From Nitrosomonas sp. (lineage in GTDB: Bacteria; Pseudomonadota; Gammaproteobacteria; Burkholderiales; Nitrosomonadaceae), in NCBI GenBank assembly GCA_021582655.1, contig CP091135.1:166336-202640 (forward strand): 36,305 nucleotides of DNA. The letters are read 5' to 3'. The notes under the pieces are model-generated. The model did no database searches. It was not told the DNA's origin and saw only the letters and a program-made list of their open reading frames with translations. Every line of letters begins with the position of its first letter. Position 1 is the stretch's first letter. The position numbers and the translations under genes were made by a program. This document shows, in pieces, positions 1-7,567 of the stretch.

Positions 1-572
1 ATATTGCGCGGATCGAACATGGTGCGCAGTAAGCCCTCGATTCGCAGCGTAGGATTGAAATTGCCGCGCACCCGTTTGATGGTATTGACCAAATCGCTCA
101 GGCCCTCGAGCGCGTAATATTCGCACTGCATCGGAATCATCACCGCATGTGCGGCGCACAAGCCGTTCAATGTCAACAGGTTTAACGCGGGCGGGCAATC
201 GATCAGAATGTAGTCGTAGTCATTTTTGATAACGGCCAGCGCCGCCTTCAAGCGGGATTCGCGCTGCGGGAAATCCACCATCTCGACTTCGGCGCCGGCC
301 AAATCGCGATTGGCGGGAATCAAATGGTATTTTCCTTGCGTGCCGCTTACCCGCGCCGCTTGTATTTCCGCATTGCCGAGCAGCACGTGATACACCGTGG
401 TCTTTATCGTTTGCTTGTCGGTGCCGCTGCCCATCGTGGCGTTCGCTTGCGGATCGAGATCGACCAGCAGCACGCGCTTAGCCGATGCTGCCAGGCTTGC
501 GGCCAAATTCACACTGGTCGTGGTTTTGCCGACGCCGCCTTTTTGGTTGGTGATAGCCAGTATTTTGGTCAT
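1..572 (-). CDS. parA: ParA chromosome-partitioning ATPase (3' end cut by window)
   Basis: ParA/Soj-family ATPase that, with ParB bound at parS, moves newly copied origins apart. The N-terminus reads [18 protein letters not shown], a deviant Walker A box (KGGVGKT, residues 11-17) with both lysines typical of ParA/MinD ATPases. Walker A' follows at VLLVDLDPQAN (residues 34-44), and the hydrophobic strand ending in DCPP (Walker B region) lies near residue 120. About 190 codons are visible; the family is usually 250-265 residues, so the C-terminal quarter and the expected parB lie beyond base 1. The ATG overlaps the rsmG stop as ATGA, so translation is probably coupled. The parS site upstream of mnmG fits the assignment to the chromosomal Par system. 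Confidence 0.96.
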   Translation of the reverse strand, partial: MTKILAITNQKGGVGKTTTSVNLAASLAASAKRVLLVDLDPQANATMGSGTDKQTIKTTVYHVLLGNAEIQAARVSGTQGKYHLIPANRDLAGAEVEMVDFPQRESRLKAALAVIKNDYDYILIDCPPALNLLTLNGLCAAHAVMIPMQCEYYALEGLSDLVNTIKRVRGNFNPTLRIEGLLRTMFDPRN

Positions 573-1213
573 GACTGCCGGTGTTTGATGATGATCAATT
601 GCCGCATCGCATCCAGTCCGGGTACCTGCAACGTCACGGTTTGTTCAATTGCAAACGGCGCTTGCACTTGATTGCGTTCCTGCGCCGAGCAATGTGCTTT
701 CATCGCCACCCAACGGCAGCCGGCATTTGCCTCGATTGCCCATCGCTGAGTCAGTGTTATAAATTCACCGAGCGCCGAGAATGCGCGCGAGATGATGGTA
801 TTCACCGATTTGACTTCGGTCTGTTCGATTCGCTGCGCCATGATTTCAACGTTTTTCAACTCCAATGTCATCTTTGCTTGCTGCAAAAAAGCGGCTTTCT
901 TTTGATTGCTTTCCACCAACGTTACCTGCCAATCCGGTTTTGCCAGTGCGATCGGGATACCCGGTAATCCGGCGCCGCTGCCGACATCGACGATCATCGG
1001 CCCTTGCAGATGCGATACGGCCGCCAGACTGTCCATGACATGCTGCACCAGCATATCCTGCGGATTGCGGATCGCAGTCAGATTATGCACCCGGTTCCAT
1101 TTTTCGAGCAGTAACAAATATTGTTCGATGTGCTTTGCAAGTTGTTCGGGCTCGACGCCAAAACCGGAATCAAGTGCCTGCAAATACCGTACGCTTTGCG
1201 ACAGCAAGCTCAT
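569..1213 (-). CDS. rsmG: 16S rRNA (guanine527-N7) methyltransferase RsmG
   Basis: RsmG (GidB) uses S-adenosylmethionine to methylate N7 of G527 in the 530 loop of 16S rRNA; in other bacteria its loss gives low-level streptomycin resistance. The 214-residue length is normal. Visible family motifs are [19 protein letters not shown] (residues 44-62), the SAM-binding loop [11 protein letters not shown] (75-85), the acidic SAM-ribose strand end with ESNQKK (101-106), and SRAFS (142-146). The start ATG overlaps the mnmG stop by 4 bp and its stop overlaps parA by 4 bp, so the three genes form one coupled operon. This gene order is widespread near bacterial replication origins. Confidence 0.97.
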   Translation of the reverse strand: MSLLSQSVRYLQALDSGFGVEPEQLAKHIEQYLLLLEKWNRVHNLTAIRNPQDMLVQHVMDSLAAVSHLQGPMIVDVGSGAGLPGIPIALAKPDWQVTLVESNQKKAAFLQQAKMTLELKNVEIMAQRIEQTEVKSVNTIISRAFSALGEFITLTQRWAIEANAGCRWVAMKAHCSAQERNQVQAPFAIEQTVTLQVPGLDAMRQLIIIKHRQS

Positions 1214-3108
1214 GCGCGCTGTTTAGCATCGTTCGGCGCGAATCCGCGTTTTAAATGCACCAGCAGTAACGAAATCGCCGCCGGGGTCACGCCGGATATG
1301 CGCGACGCCTGACCGACGGTTTCCGGCTTATGCTGATTGAGTTTCTGTTGCACTTCGTTCGACAATCCTTTAACCGCGCGGTAATCGATATCCTTCGGTA
1401 GCAAGGTGTTTTCGTATTGCGCCTGGCGTGCTACTTCTTCTTGCTGGCGTTGGATATAGCCTTGATATTTAGCTTGAATTTCCACTTGCTCGGCGACTTG
1501 CGCATCCGCCACCGGCTCACCCGTGCCAGGCAGTGTCATGAGTGATGCATACGTCACATCGGGACGCTTCAGCAACTCGGTCAGCGTGTATTCGCGCTCG
1601 ATGCCTTTGCCAAGCACGCGAATGGCGTCTTGTTCCGGCAACGTACCGGGTGATACCCGGATCGCATCGAGTCGCTGCTGTTCTCTCAGAATGGTTTCCT
1701 GTTTTGCCGAAAACGCCAACCAGCGGTTATCGTCGATCAATCCCAGCCTTCTGCCGATTTCGGTCAGCCGCAAATCAGCGTTGTCTTCGCGCAATTGCAG
1801 GCGATATTCGGCGCGGCTGGTAAACATCCGGTACGGTTCGGTGACGCCGGACGTCACCAGATCGTCGACCAATACGCCCAAATACGCTTCGTGCCGCTGC
1901 GGTGACCAGGCATCGCGCTCTTGTATTTTCAGCGCGGCGTTGATGCCTGCCAGCAAACCTTGCGCAGCGGCTTCTTCATACCCGGTGGTGCCATTGATTT
2001 GCCCGGCAAAGAACAGGTTCCCGATGGTTTTGGTTTCCAGCGAGCGCTTCAAATTGCGCGGATCGAAATAATCATACTCGATGGCGTAACCGGGGCGCGT
2101 GATATGCGCGTTTTCCAACCCGGCAATCGAATGAATCAATTTAACCTGCACCTCGAACGCCAAGCTGGTCGAGATACCGTTCGGGTAGATTTCATGCGTA
2201 TGCAGGCCTTCCGGCTCGAGAAAAATCTGATGCGATTCGCGTGCGGAAAAACGTACCACCTTGTCTTCAATTGAGGGACAGTAACGCGGCCCGACACCTT
2301 CGATTTTTCCGGTAAACAGTGGCGAATCGACCAAGCCGTCGCGAATGATATCGTGCGTATCCGCGTTGGTGTGCGTGATCCAGCACGAGATCTGGCGCGG
2401 ATGTTCAGTACCGGTATCGATCAGCGAGAAAAACGGCGCCGGTTGATCACCCGGCTGCTCCAGTAATTTGGCATAATCCATGCTGCGCCCGTCGATGCGA
2501 GGTGGTGTGCCGGTTTTGAGCCGCCCGGCGGGAAATTCCATCTCGCGTAAGCGCTGCGCCAATGTCAACGCCGGCGGATCGCCCGCGCGCCCCGCGTTGA
2601 AATGATTCTTGCCGATATGTGCCAATCCGGCCAAAAACGTACCGACCGTCAGAACCACCGCTCGTGCCCGTATGCTGAGTTGCAATTGCGTCACTACGCC
2701 AATCACGTGATCCCGCTCGATGAGCAGATCGTCAACCGCCTGCTGCATCACGCGCAAATTCGGTTGATTCTCGACACGGGTACGAATCGCTTGCTTATAC
2801 AACACCCGGTCGGCTTGCGCGCGCGTCGCCCGTACTGCCGGGCCTTTGCTCGAATTCAACACGCGAAACTGAATCCCGGCCTCGTCCGCCGCCATCCCCA
2901 TCGCACCTCCGAGTGCGTCGATTTCCTTCACCAGATGACTCTTGCCGATGCCGCCGATCGACGGATTGCACGACATCTGCCCGATGGTCTCGATATTGTG
3001 CGTCAATAACAACGTTCGACACCCCATTCGTGCCGCTGCCAGTGCGGCTTCCGTTCCGGCATGCCCGCCGCCGACCACGATAATGTCAAAATCGGTGTGA
3101 TGATTCAT
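1210..3108 (-). CDS. mnmG: tRNA uridine-34 carboxymethylaminomethyl modification enzyme MnmG
   Basis: MnmG (GidA) is the FAD- and NADH-dependent partner of the GTPase MnmE; together they install the carboxymethylaminomethyl group on C5 of wobble U34 in several tRNAs, using methylene-tetrahydrofolate. The protein has 632 residues, the normal size. The FAD-binding Rossmann motif is [10 protein letters not shown] (11-20), followed by the signature [11 protein letters not shown] (46-56) with the conserved cysteine, and [10 protein letters not shown] near residue 197. The C-terminal helical domain that contacts MnmE and tRNA is present. It is first in the mnmG-rsmG-parA operon. A parS site lies about 50 bp upstream of its ATG, within the likely promoter region, so ParB binding could affect its transcription (inference). 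Confidence 0.98.
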   Translation of the reverse strand: MNHHTDFDIIVVGGGHAGTEAALAAARMGCRTLLLTHNIETIGQMSCNPSIGGIGKSHLVKEIDALGGAMGMAADEAGIQFRVLNSSKGPAVRATRAQADRVLYKQAIRTRVENQPNLRVMQQAVDDLLIERDHVIGVVTQLQLSIRARAVVLTVGTFLAGLAHIGKNHFNAGRAGDPPALTLAQRLREMEFPAGRLKTGTPPRIDGRSMDYAKLLEQPGDQPAPFFSLIDTGTEHPRQISCWITHTNADTHDIIRDGLVDSPLFTGKIEGVGPRYCPSIEDKVVRFSARESHQIFLEPEGLHTHEIYPNGISTSLAFEVQVKLIHSIAGLENAHITRPGYAIEYDYFDPRNLKRSLETKTIGNLFFAGQINGTTGYEEAAAQGLLAGINAALKIQERDAWSPQRHEAYLGVLVDDLVTSGVTEPYRMFTSRAEYRLQLREDNADLRLTEIGRRLGLIDDNRWLAFSAKQETILREQQRLDAIRVSPGTLPEQDAIRVLGKGIEREYTLTELLKRPDVTYASLMTLPGTGEPVADAQVAEQVEIQAKYQGYIQRQQEEVARQAQYENTLLPKDIDYRAVKGLSNEVQQKLNQHKPETVGQASRISGVTPAAISLLLVHLKRGFAPNDAKQRA

Positions 3109-3159
3109 CGTGTTAAAGCCATTGAAAAGATGGGTATTTTGAAAGAATGTTTGTCGGGG

Positions 3160-3175
3160 TGTTTCACGTGAAACC
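3160..3175. promoter_or_regulatory. parS: parS centromere site (ParB binding)
   Basis: The sequence TGTTTCACGTGAAACC matches the conserved bacterial parS palindrome TGTTTCACGTGAAACA at 15 of 16 positions; only the last base differs. It lies just upstream of mnmG in the operon that encodes parA, where origin-proximal parS sites are commonly found. ParB-CTP clamps would load here and spread into the operon. Confidence 0.92.
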
Positions 3176-3744
3176 TTTTTGTATGGTTAGCGAAAAAGGT
3201 GGAATTTATGGAGGCAATTATAGGTGGTGCACCAATTAAAGAGCAAGTTAATTTCCGAATTGGGGACTGCATAAAATGACCGATAGTTTTCCGATGACGC
3301 TGTTTGTACGATATTGCCGATATCACCATTGGGATTTTTGGTATGGAGCAAGCCAAACCTTATCGCGCCGGACTCAATCATCGTTTCGAAGTATTGTCAG
3401 AAAATCCTTGATTAGGGTGGCGTTGCTGCTGAATTTACTGGGATCCGATCCCTGAGACGATTCGAATATCAATCCCATGTCGTGTTTTATGCGTCCAAGG
3501 AAGAATATATTTCACGGCCTGGTTCCCTATAACGCTTATCCACTGACGCTTCAGCTTGATTTCAAGCGAAGGCGGTACGGGATTGGACCCACTTTCGCAG
3601 TCAGAAATCAACTTGCGAAAATGCTCGCGAAGCGAGCTCGAAGTCGATCCGAGCCTTGATTGCCACCGCGCGTTTCTCCGTGACAATGGCGCATCCCTTG
3701 ACGCCGGTGCGCAACACGTGCAATTGCTGCATGGGAATCATTAA
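3176..3744. other. gene-poor stretch; one DnaA-box-like word
   Basis: No convincing gene is seen here. Short open frames on both strands have no recognisable motif and no good ribosome-binding site. TTATCCACT at 3536-3544 matches the DnaA box TTATCCACA at 8 of 9 bases, but it is the only one noticed, so an origin cannot be claimed. The region may hold decayed insertion-type sequence, since it runs into the inverted-repeat element that begins at 3745. Confidence 0.4.
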
Positions 3745-3888
3745 GGAAACGCTGATCAGTTTGGTGAATGAATACAGCACGAAGCGCACCAAACACGGCG
3801 ACCGAGACGTATCAATAGACAGATTGGGAGGCGAGCGCCGCGCAACCAGGCAGCTTTCCGTCCGTATGGCCCATTAATCAGCATTTCC
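3745..3888. repeat. 144-bp inverted-repeat element, copy 1 (MITE-like)
   Basis: The left end begins GGAAACGCTGAT and the right end finishes ATCAGCATTTCC, which is the same word inverted with one mismatch. The element is 144 bp and holds no gene. A second copy of nearly equal length (142 bp) lies at 25051-25192. The first ~75 bp of both are alike by eye (roughly 70% identity), including the shared core GCGACCGAGAC. No clear target duplication flanks this copy (TTAA left, CGAA right). The structure suggests a small non-autonomous mobile element or dispersed hairpin repeat. Confidence 0.7.
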
Positions 3889-3895
3889 CGAATGC

Positions 3896-4495
3896 TTACC
3901 GAGGTGTTATAACATGACAGCAGCAGAAATCCGCTTGCGCCACATCCTGTGTATGATAAGTGTTCGCTCTGGAGATCATTCCCGCAATATTATTCTTTCC
4001 AGTGTAGAAATCATAATCCGGGAGTGCGTCCGAAGCCATATCTCCAATGCCGCTGACAATCAAAGAACCGTTACTCAGTTTCTGATGCAGTGGTTTCCCC
4101 TGAAGCGTAGGTTCATAGCGTTTACCCATTTCCCGGCATGCTTGTTCACAGGACTGGGAGGCACCCGCATCGTTTTCTGTGGAAGCCCGGCCATGAACAT
4201 AGTTACGCCGAACCACACCCACGATGCCTGGGCTTCCAGCTTTCTCATAACCATCATCGGTATACGAATTATTGGTATTGCTTTGATAGGGGTGCTTTGC
4301 TAAACAATAACCTGCTGCTGCGCCCGCGGTTACGCCAGACCATGATTCCGAAAAAACCGGATCAATGGGATAAGGGGCACCGCCGGGACCCGGAGGACCT
4401 TGTATCCCCGGAGGGCCCGGAGGTCCTTGGCAACCGCTAACCAATATCACAAACAAGGAATACAGCATCAACGAAGATAATTTCTGAATTTGCAT
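3896..4495 (-). CDS. putative lipoprotein with collagen-like GXY repeat
   Basis: No family is recognised. The N-terminus is a lipoprotein signal peptide with lipobox VSGC (Cys22). Directly after it come six uninterrupted G-X-Y triplets (residues 24-41: GPP GPP GIQ GPP GPG GAP), a collagen-like tract. The rest, to residue 199, includes a glycine/alanine run (GVTAGAAAGYCLA) and is cysteine-rich, with a CEQAC pair and a terminal FCCCHV cluster, suggesting disulfides or metal binding in the periplasm or on the surface. A triplet tract this short would form at most a short stalk. It is divergent from the RND efflux operon, and its 3' end lies 8 bp from an inverted-repeat element. The open frame with a clear lipobox supports a real gene; the function is unknown. 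Confidence 0.72.
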   Translation of the reverse strand: MQIQKLSSLMLYSLFVILVSGCQGPPGPPGIQGPPGPGGAPYPIDPVFSESWSGVTAGAAAGYCLAKHPYQSNTNNSYTDDGYEKAGSPGIVGVVRRNYVHGRASTENDAGASQSCEQACREMGKRYEPTLQGKPLHQKLSNGSLIVSGIGDMASDALPDYDFYTGKNNIAGMISRANTYHTQDVAQADFCCCHVITPR

Positions 4496-4632
4496 TTTTG
4501 TAACTCCCTATAATATATCCATCAGGATTACAGTCGATCGCCAAGCTCAATTACAACCGTAAGTCGTAGAATACGCGATTAAGCGCTACGGCATAATGAT
4601 CATATCTCCTTGATCGGTCGCTTGATTGTGGT

Positions 4633-4657
4633 ATTAATCACATCCGGGTTGATTAAT
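4633..4657. promoter_or_regulatory. candidate operator (8-bp inverted repeat, 9-nt spacer)
   Basis: ATTAATCA at 4633-4640 and TGATTAAT at 4650-4657 are perfect inverted arms separated by 9 bases. The site sits in the divergent intergenic region between the collagen-like lipoprotein and the efflux operon, about 115 bp before the efflux start. The layout fits a dimeric repressor or activator site, but no regulator gene is adjacent, so the binding protein is unknown. Confidence 0.4.
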
Positions 4658-4773
4658 TTCCGCTGGTAAATATGGTTTTTATTTTTTAACATCCATCTAT
4701 TGAATGCCGGATGGTTTTATTTTTTTCTCCGGCGTTCGCAGAAATAAGACTGATTCTTCATATCCATACAAAC

Positions 4774-6168
4774 ATGAAATACATGCACCGCTGGTTTCGT
4801 ATCGCATCAATCCTTCCCATCGTGTTCCTTACCGCCTGCGCGATGGGGCCCGATTACATTCGCCCGAAGATCGACACCGCCGAGAAATTCCGGCTGGATC
4901 CGGCTGAAGGGGAGTCGATCGCCAATTTGCGCTGGTGGGAGTTGCTGCAGGACGAGACGTTGCAGCAGTTGATCCGGCAGGCATTGCAGGAGAATAAGGA
5001 CCTTAAGCATGCGGTGGCGAGTGTGGAGGAGTTCGAAGCGCGGCTGGGTGCGTCGCGCATGGATTTTCTGCCGAATTTGGGCTTTGACGCCAACGCGCCG
5101 TTTTTCGGCCGCATGGGAGGGTTTCGCTTTCCCGGCTTTCCGACGCCATTCAACTATTATGGTCAGGCGACGCTGAATTGGGAGCTGGATATCTGGGGCA
5201 AGATCCGCCGTTCCAACGAAGCGGCCCGCGCCGAGCTGCTGGAGCGTGAAGAAAGTCGCCACGCGGTGATTCTGACGTTGGTCAGCGCGGTGGCGCAGGC
5301 CTATTTCGATTTGCTGCAACTCGATCGGCAATACGAAATCGCGCGGCAAACACTGATGTCCTGGCAGGAATCGCTGGAGCTGTCGCGGGCGCAATTGGAC
5401 GCAGGCGTCATTTCGCGGATCGAGTTCGACCAGATCGATGCGGCGCGCGCCGATGCTGTCAGGCAAACCGCCGACCTGGAACGGCAATTGCGGCAAAAGG
5501 AAAATGAATTGAGCGTGCTGCTCGGCAGACATCCGGCGGCGGTGGCGCGCGGCCAGGCATTGTCGGAACAAGCGCCGCCGGTGGCAGTGCCGGCGGGATT
5601 ACCGTCGGAACTGCTGCAGCGGCGTCCGGATATCCTGCGCGTCGAACAAACGCTTGCGGCGGCGACCGCGCGCATCGGCGTTGCCAAAGCCGCGCGTTTT
5701 CCGCGACTGTCGATCACCGGTTTTCTCGGCGTAGCCAGTCCGGCATTGTCCAATTTGCTGCTGTCCGGCAGCGAATTCGGTGCCAGCGGACTTGGTTTGG
5801 CGGGGCCATTGCTGAATGCACAAAGCCTGGGTTTCGAGCAGCGTGCGGCGGAGGCGCAAGCGCGGCAGGCACTGGCGCAGTACGAACAAACCGTTTTAAC
5901 CGCGTTCAAGGAAGTTGAAGACGCATTAACCGCGGTGCATACCGCGAACACTCAGCGCGGCGCCCGGCAGGAACAGGTCGCGGCGATGCGCTCGGCATTG
6001 CATCTGGCGGATTTGCGTTTCCAGAATGGCATTACCAGCTATATCGACGTATTATTGGCCAAGCGCGCTTTGTTCGATGCCGAATCATCGCTGATGACAG
6101 CACAGCGCTTGCACTGGGTCGCGGTCGTGCAGTTGTACAAAGCGCTGGGGGGCGGTTGGGTATTGTAA
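4774..6168 (+). CDS. RND efflux outer-membrane factor (NodT/OprM family lipoprotein)
   Basis: TolC-like outer-membrane channel that completes a tripartite pump. The ATG at 4774 is chosen because it places a lipoprotein signal with lipobox LTAC at Cys22; an upstream ATG at 4711 would leave an unusually long leader. The resulting length of 464 residues is normal for the NodT/OprM family. Family features visible are GPDYIRP right after the anchor, LNWELDIWGKIRRSNEAARAE in the first helical repeat, RRPDILRVEQTLAAATARIGVAKAARFPRLSI in pieces at the start of the second repeat, and the late YEQTVLTAFKEVEDAL helix. It is the first gene of the efflux operon; the adaptor follows after 148 bp. Ribosome-binding site near the chosen start is weak, so the exact start is uncertain. 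Confidence 0.93.
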   Translation: MKYMHRWFRIASILPIVFLTACAMGPDYIRPKIDTAEKFRLDPAEGESIANLRWWELLQDETLQQLIRQALQENKDLKHAVASVEEFEARLGASRMDFLPNLGFDANAPFFGRMGGFRFPGFPTPFNYYGQATLNWELDIWGKIRRSNEAARAELLEREESRHAVILTLVSAVAQAYFDLLQLDRQYEIARQTLMSWQESLELSRAQLDAGVISRIEFDQIDAARADAVRQTADLERQLRQKENELSVLLGRHPAAVARGQALSEQAPPVAVPAGLPSELLQRRPDILRVEQTLAAATARIGVAKAARFPRLSITGFLGVASPALSNLLLSGSEFGASGLGLAGPLLNAQSLGFEQRAAEAQARQALAQYEQTVLTAFKEVEDALTAVHTANTQRGARQEQVAAMRSALHLADLRFQNGITSYIDVLLAKRALFDAESSLMTAQRLHWVAVVQLYKALGGGWVL

Positions 6169-6316
6169 TGCAGCCGTCATACCGGAACGGGTAAGCGGTA
6201 CGGCATCCGTTCGCACGTAGCTTTGCGGCCGGAACTTATCGGCCGGGTCACTCATCCCACTCTGTTTTTGTAATCGTTTTTCCTTTTCAATCAATAACAA
6301 TCGTATCGAGGGGCTT

Positions 6317-7567
6317 ATGCAGCGAGTTTTTGGGTGGATTTCTCCATCAATTTTCCGGATTCAATCCACCAGGATAAGTGTCGGTGTCGTATGGTTGTTG
6401 ATTTTGCTTGGCGCATGCGGCGCTCGGCCGCCGGAAGCGCCGCCGCCGCATGCGCCGCAAGTGGAAGTCGTGACGGTCACGACACAAACGCTGGCGGACG
6501 AGCCGGAATTCATCGGTCAAACCGAAGCTTTCCGTCCGGTGGAAATCCGTCCGCAAGTCAGCGGCATCATCAAACAAGTGTATTTCACCGAAGGCCGCGA
6601 CGTGAAAAAAGGCGGACGGTTGTATTTGATCGATCCGGTGCCGTTTCAGGCCATTCACCTCAGCAGCAAAGCCAAAGTGGCGCAGATGCAGGCGCGATTG
6701 CAGCAAGCGCGGCAGGATTTGGCGCGCATCAAGCCGTTGCTGGAAAAGCAAGCGGTCAGCAAAAAAGAAGTCGACGATGCCGAAGCTGAGGTGCGAGCCG
6801 CCAAAGCGGCGTTGGATGCGGCGCAAAACGATCTGATCAAAGCCAAGTTCGACCTCGACAATACCCTGATCACCGCACCGGTCGATGGTCGCATCGGGCG
6901 CAGTCAGTTTTACGAAGGCCGTCTGGTGACTGCGCAAGAAACGCTGCTGGTGATCATTTCCCAGCTTGATCCGCTGTACGTCAGCGTCAATGTACCGGAA
7001 AGCTACCTGCTGCGCCGCCGCCGCGAAGTGACGGAGCGGAAGGTGGAAAGTCCGGATATTTTTCAATTGCGCGGTGTACTGACATTTTCCGACGGTACGG
7101 TGTATCCGCATGAAGGTGTGCTGGATTTTGCCGAAGCCGTGATTCGGCCGCAAACCGGGACCCTGCAAGGACGGTTCAAGTTTCCGCATCCGGAAGGTCA
7201 TCAACCGCCCGGGCATGCTTATTTGTATCCCGGCCAGTTCGTCAAGGTGCGCGTCAAAGGTCACATCCGTCAGAACGCTGTTTTGATTCCGCAACGTGCG
7301 GTGCAGCAAGGCCCGACGGGTTCACTGGTATTCGTGGTCGACGCCAACGAGCAAGTACAGGTACGGCCGGTGCAGGCAAGCGCCTGGCATGGTAAAGACT
7401 GGCTCATCGAAAGCGGATTGCAGCCCGGCGAACGGGTGGTGGTGGAAGGATTCTTCCGCATCATGCCGGGGGTTAAAGTGAACGCAATACCGTATCAGGC
7501 CGGTAACATCACCCCGGTTACGAATCCATTATCTGCTGAATCGCCAGCCGGGCAGGTTGCGCCATGA
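6317..7567 (+). CDS. RND efflux periplasmic adaptor (membrane fusion protein)
   Basis: AcrA/MexA-type adaptor joining the inner-membrane pump to the outer-membrane channel. The start is preceded by a good GAGGGG ribosome-binding site. The N-terminal segment ends in the lipobox LGAC, so it is probably a lipoprotein anchored in the inner membrane. The lipoyl half-motif VEIRPQVSGIIKQVYFTEGRDVKKGGRLYLIDP appears in pieces around residues 75-110, then an alpha-hairpin (QARLQQARQDLARIKPLLEKQAVSKKEVDDAE region), the second lipoyl half (ITAPVDGRIGRSQF) and beta-barrel segments. Its 416 residues are typical. The stop overlaps the pump ATG by 4 bp (ATGA), showing translational coupling. Confidence 0.95.
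   Translation: MQRVFGWISPSIFRIQSTRISVGVVWLLILLGACGARPPEAPPPHAPQVEVVTVTTQTLADEPEFIGQTEAFRPVEIRPQVSGIIKQVYFTEGRDVKKGGRLYLIDPVPFQAIHLSSKAKVAQMQARLQQARQDLARIKPLLEKQAVSKKEVDDAEAEVRAAKAALDAAQNDLIKAKFDLDNTLITAPVDGRIGRSQFYEGRLVTAQETLLVIISQLDPLYVSVNVPESYLLRRRREVTERKVESPDIFQLRGVLTFSDGTVYPHEGVLDFAEAVIRPQTGTLQGRFKFPHPEGHQPPGHAYLYPGQFVKVRVKGHIRQNAVLIPQRAVQQGPTGSLVFVVDANEQVQVRPVQASAWHGKDWLIESGLQPGERVVVEGFFRIMPGVKVNAIPYQAGNITPVTNPLSAESPAGQVAP

Noticed and set aside
3105-3356. 83-codon minus-strand frame upstream of mnmG
   Set aside because: It would run through the parS site and into the mnmG start, lacks a ribosome-binding site, and shows no family.
6169-6316. Weak hairpins between the efflux channel and adaptor genes
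   Set aside because: The stems are short or bulged and lack a T run, so a terminator or attenuator is not supported.
6347-7309. 320-codon open frame antisense to the adaptor gene
   Set aside because: It lies wholly opposite a clear AcrA-type gene, has no motif or ribosome-binding site, and its length is explained by the GC-rich codons of the sense gene.
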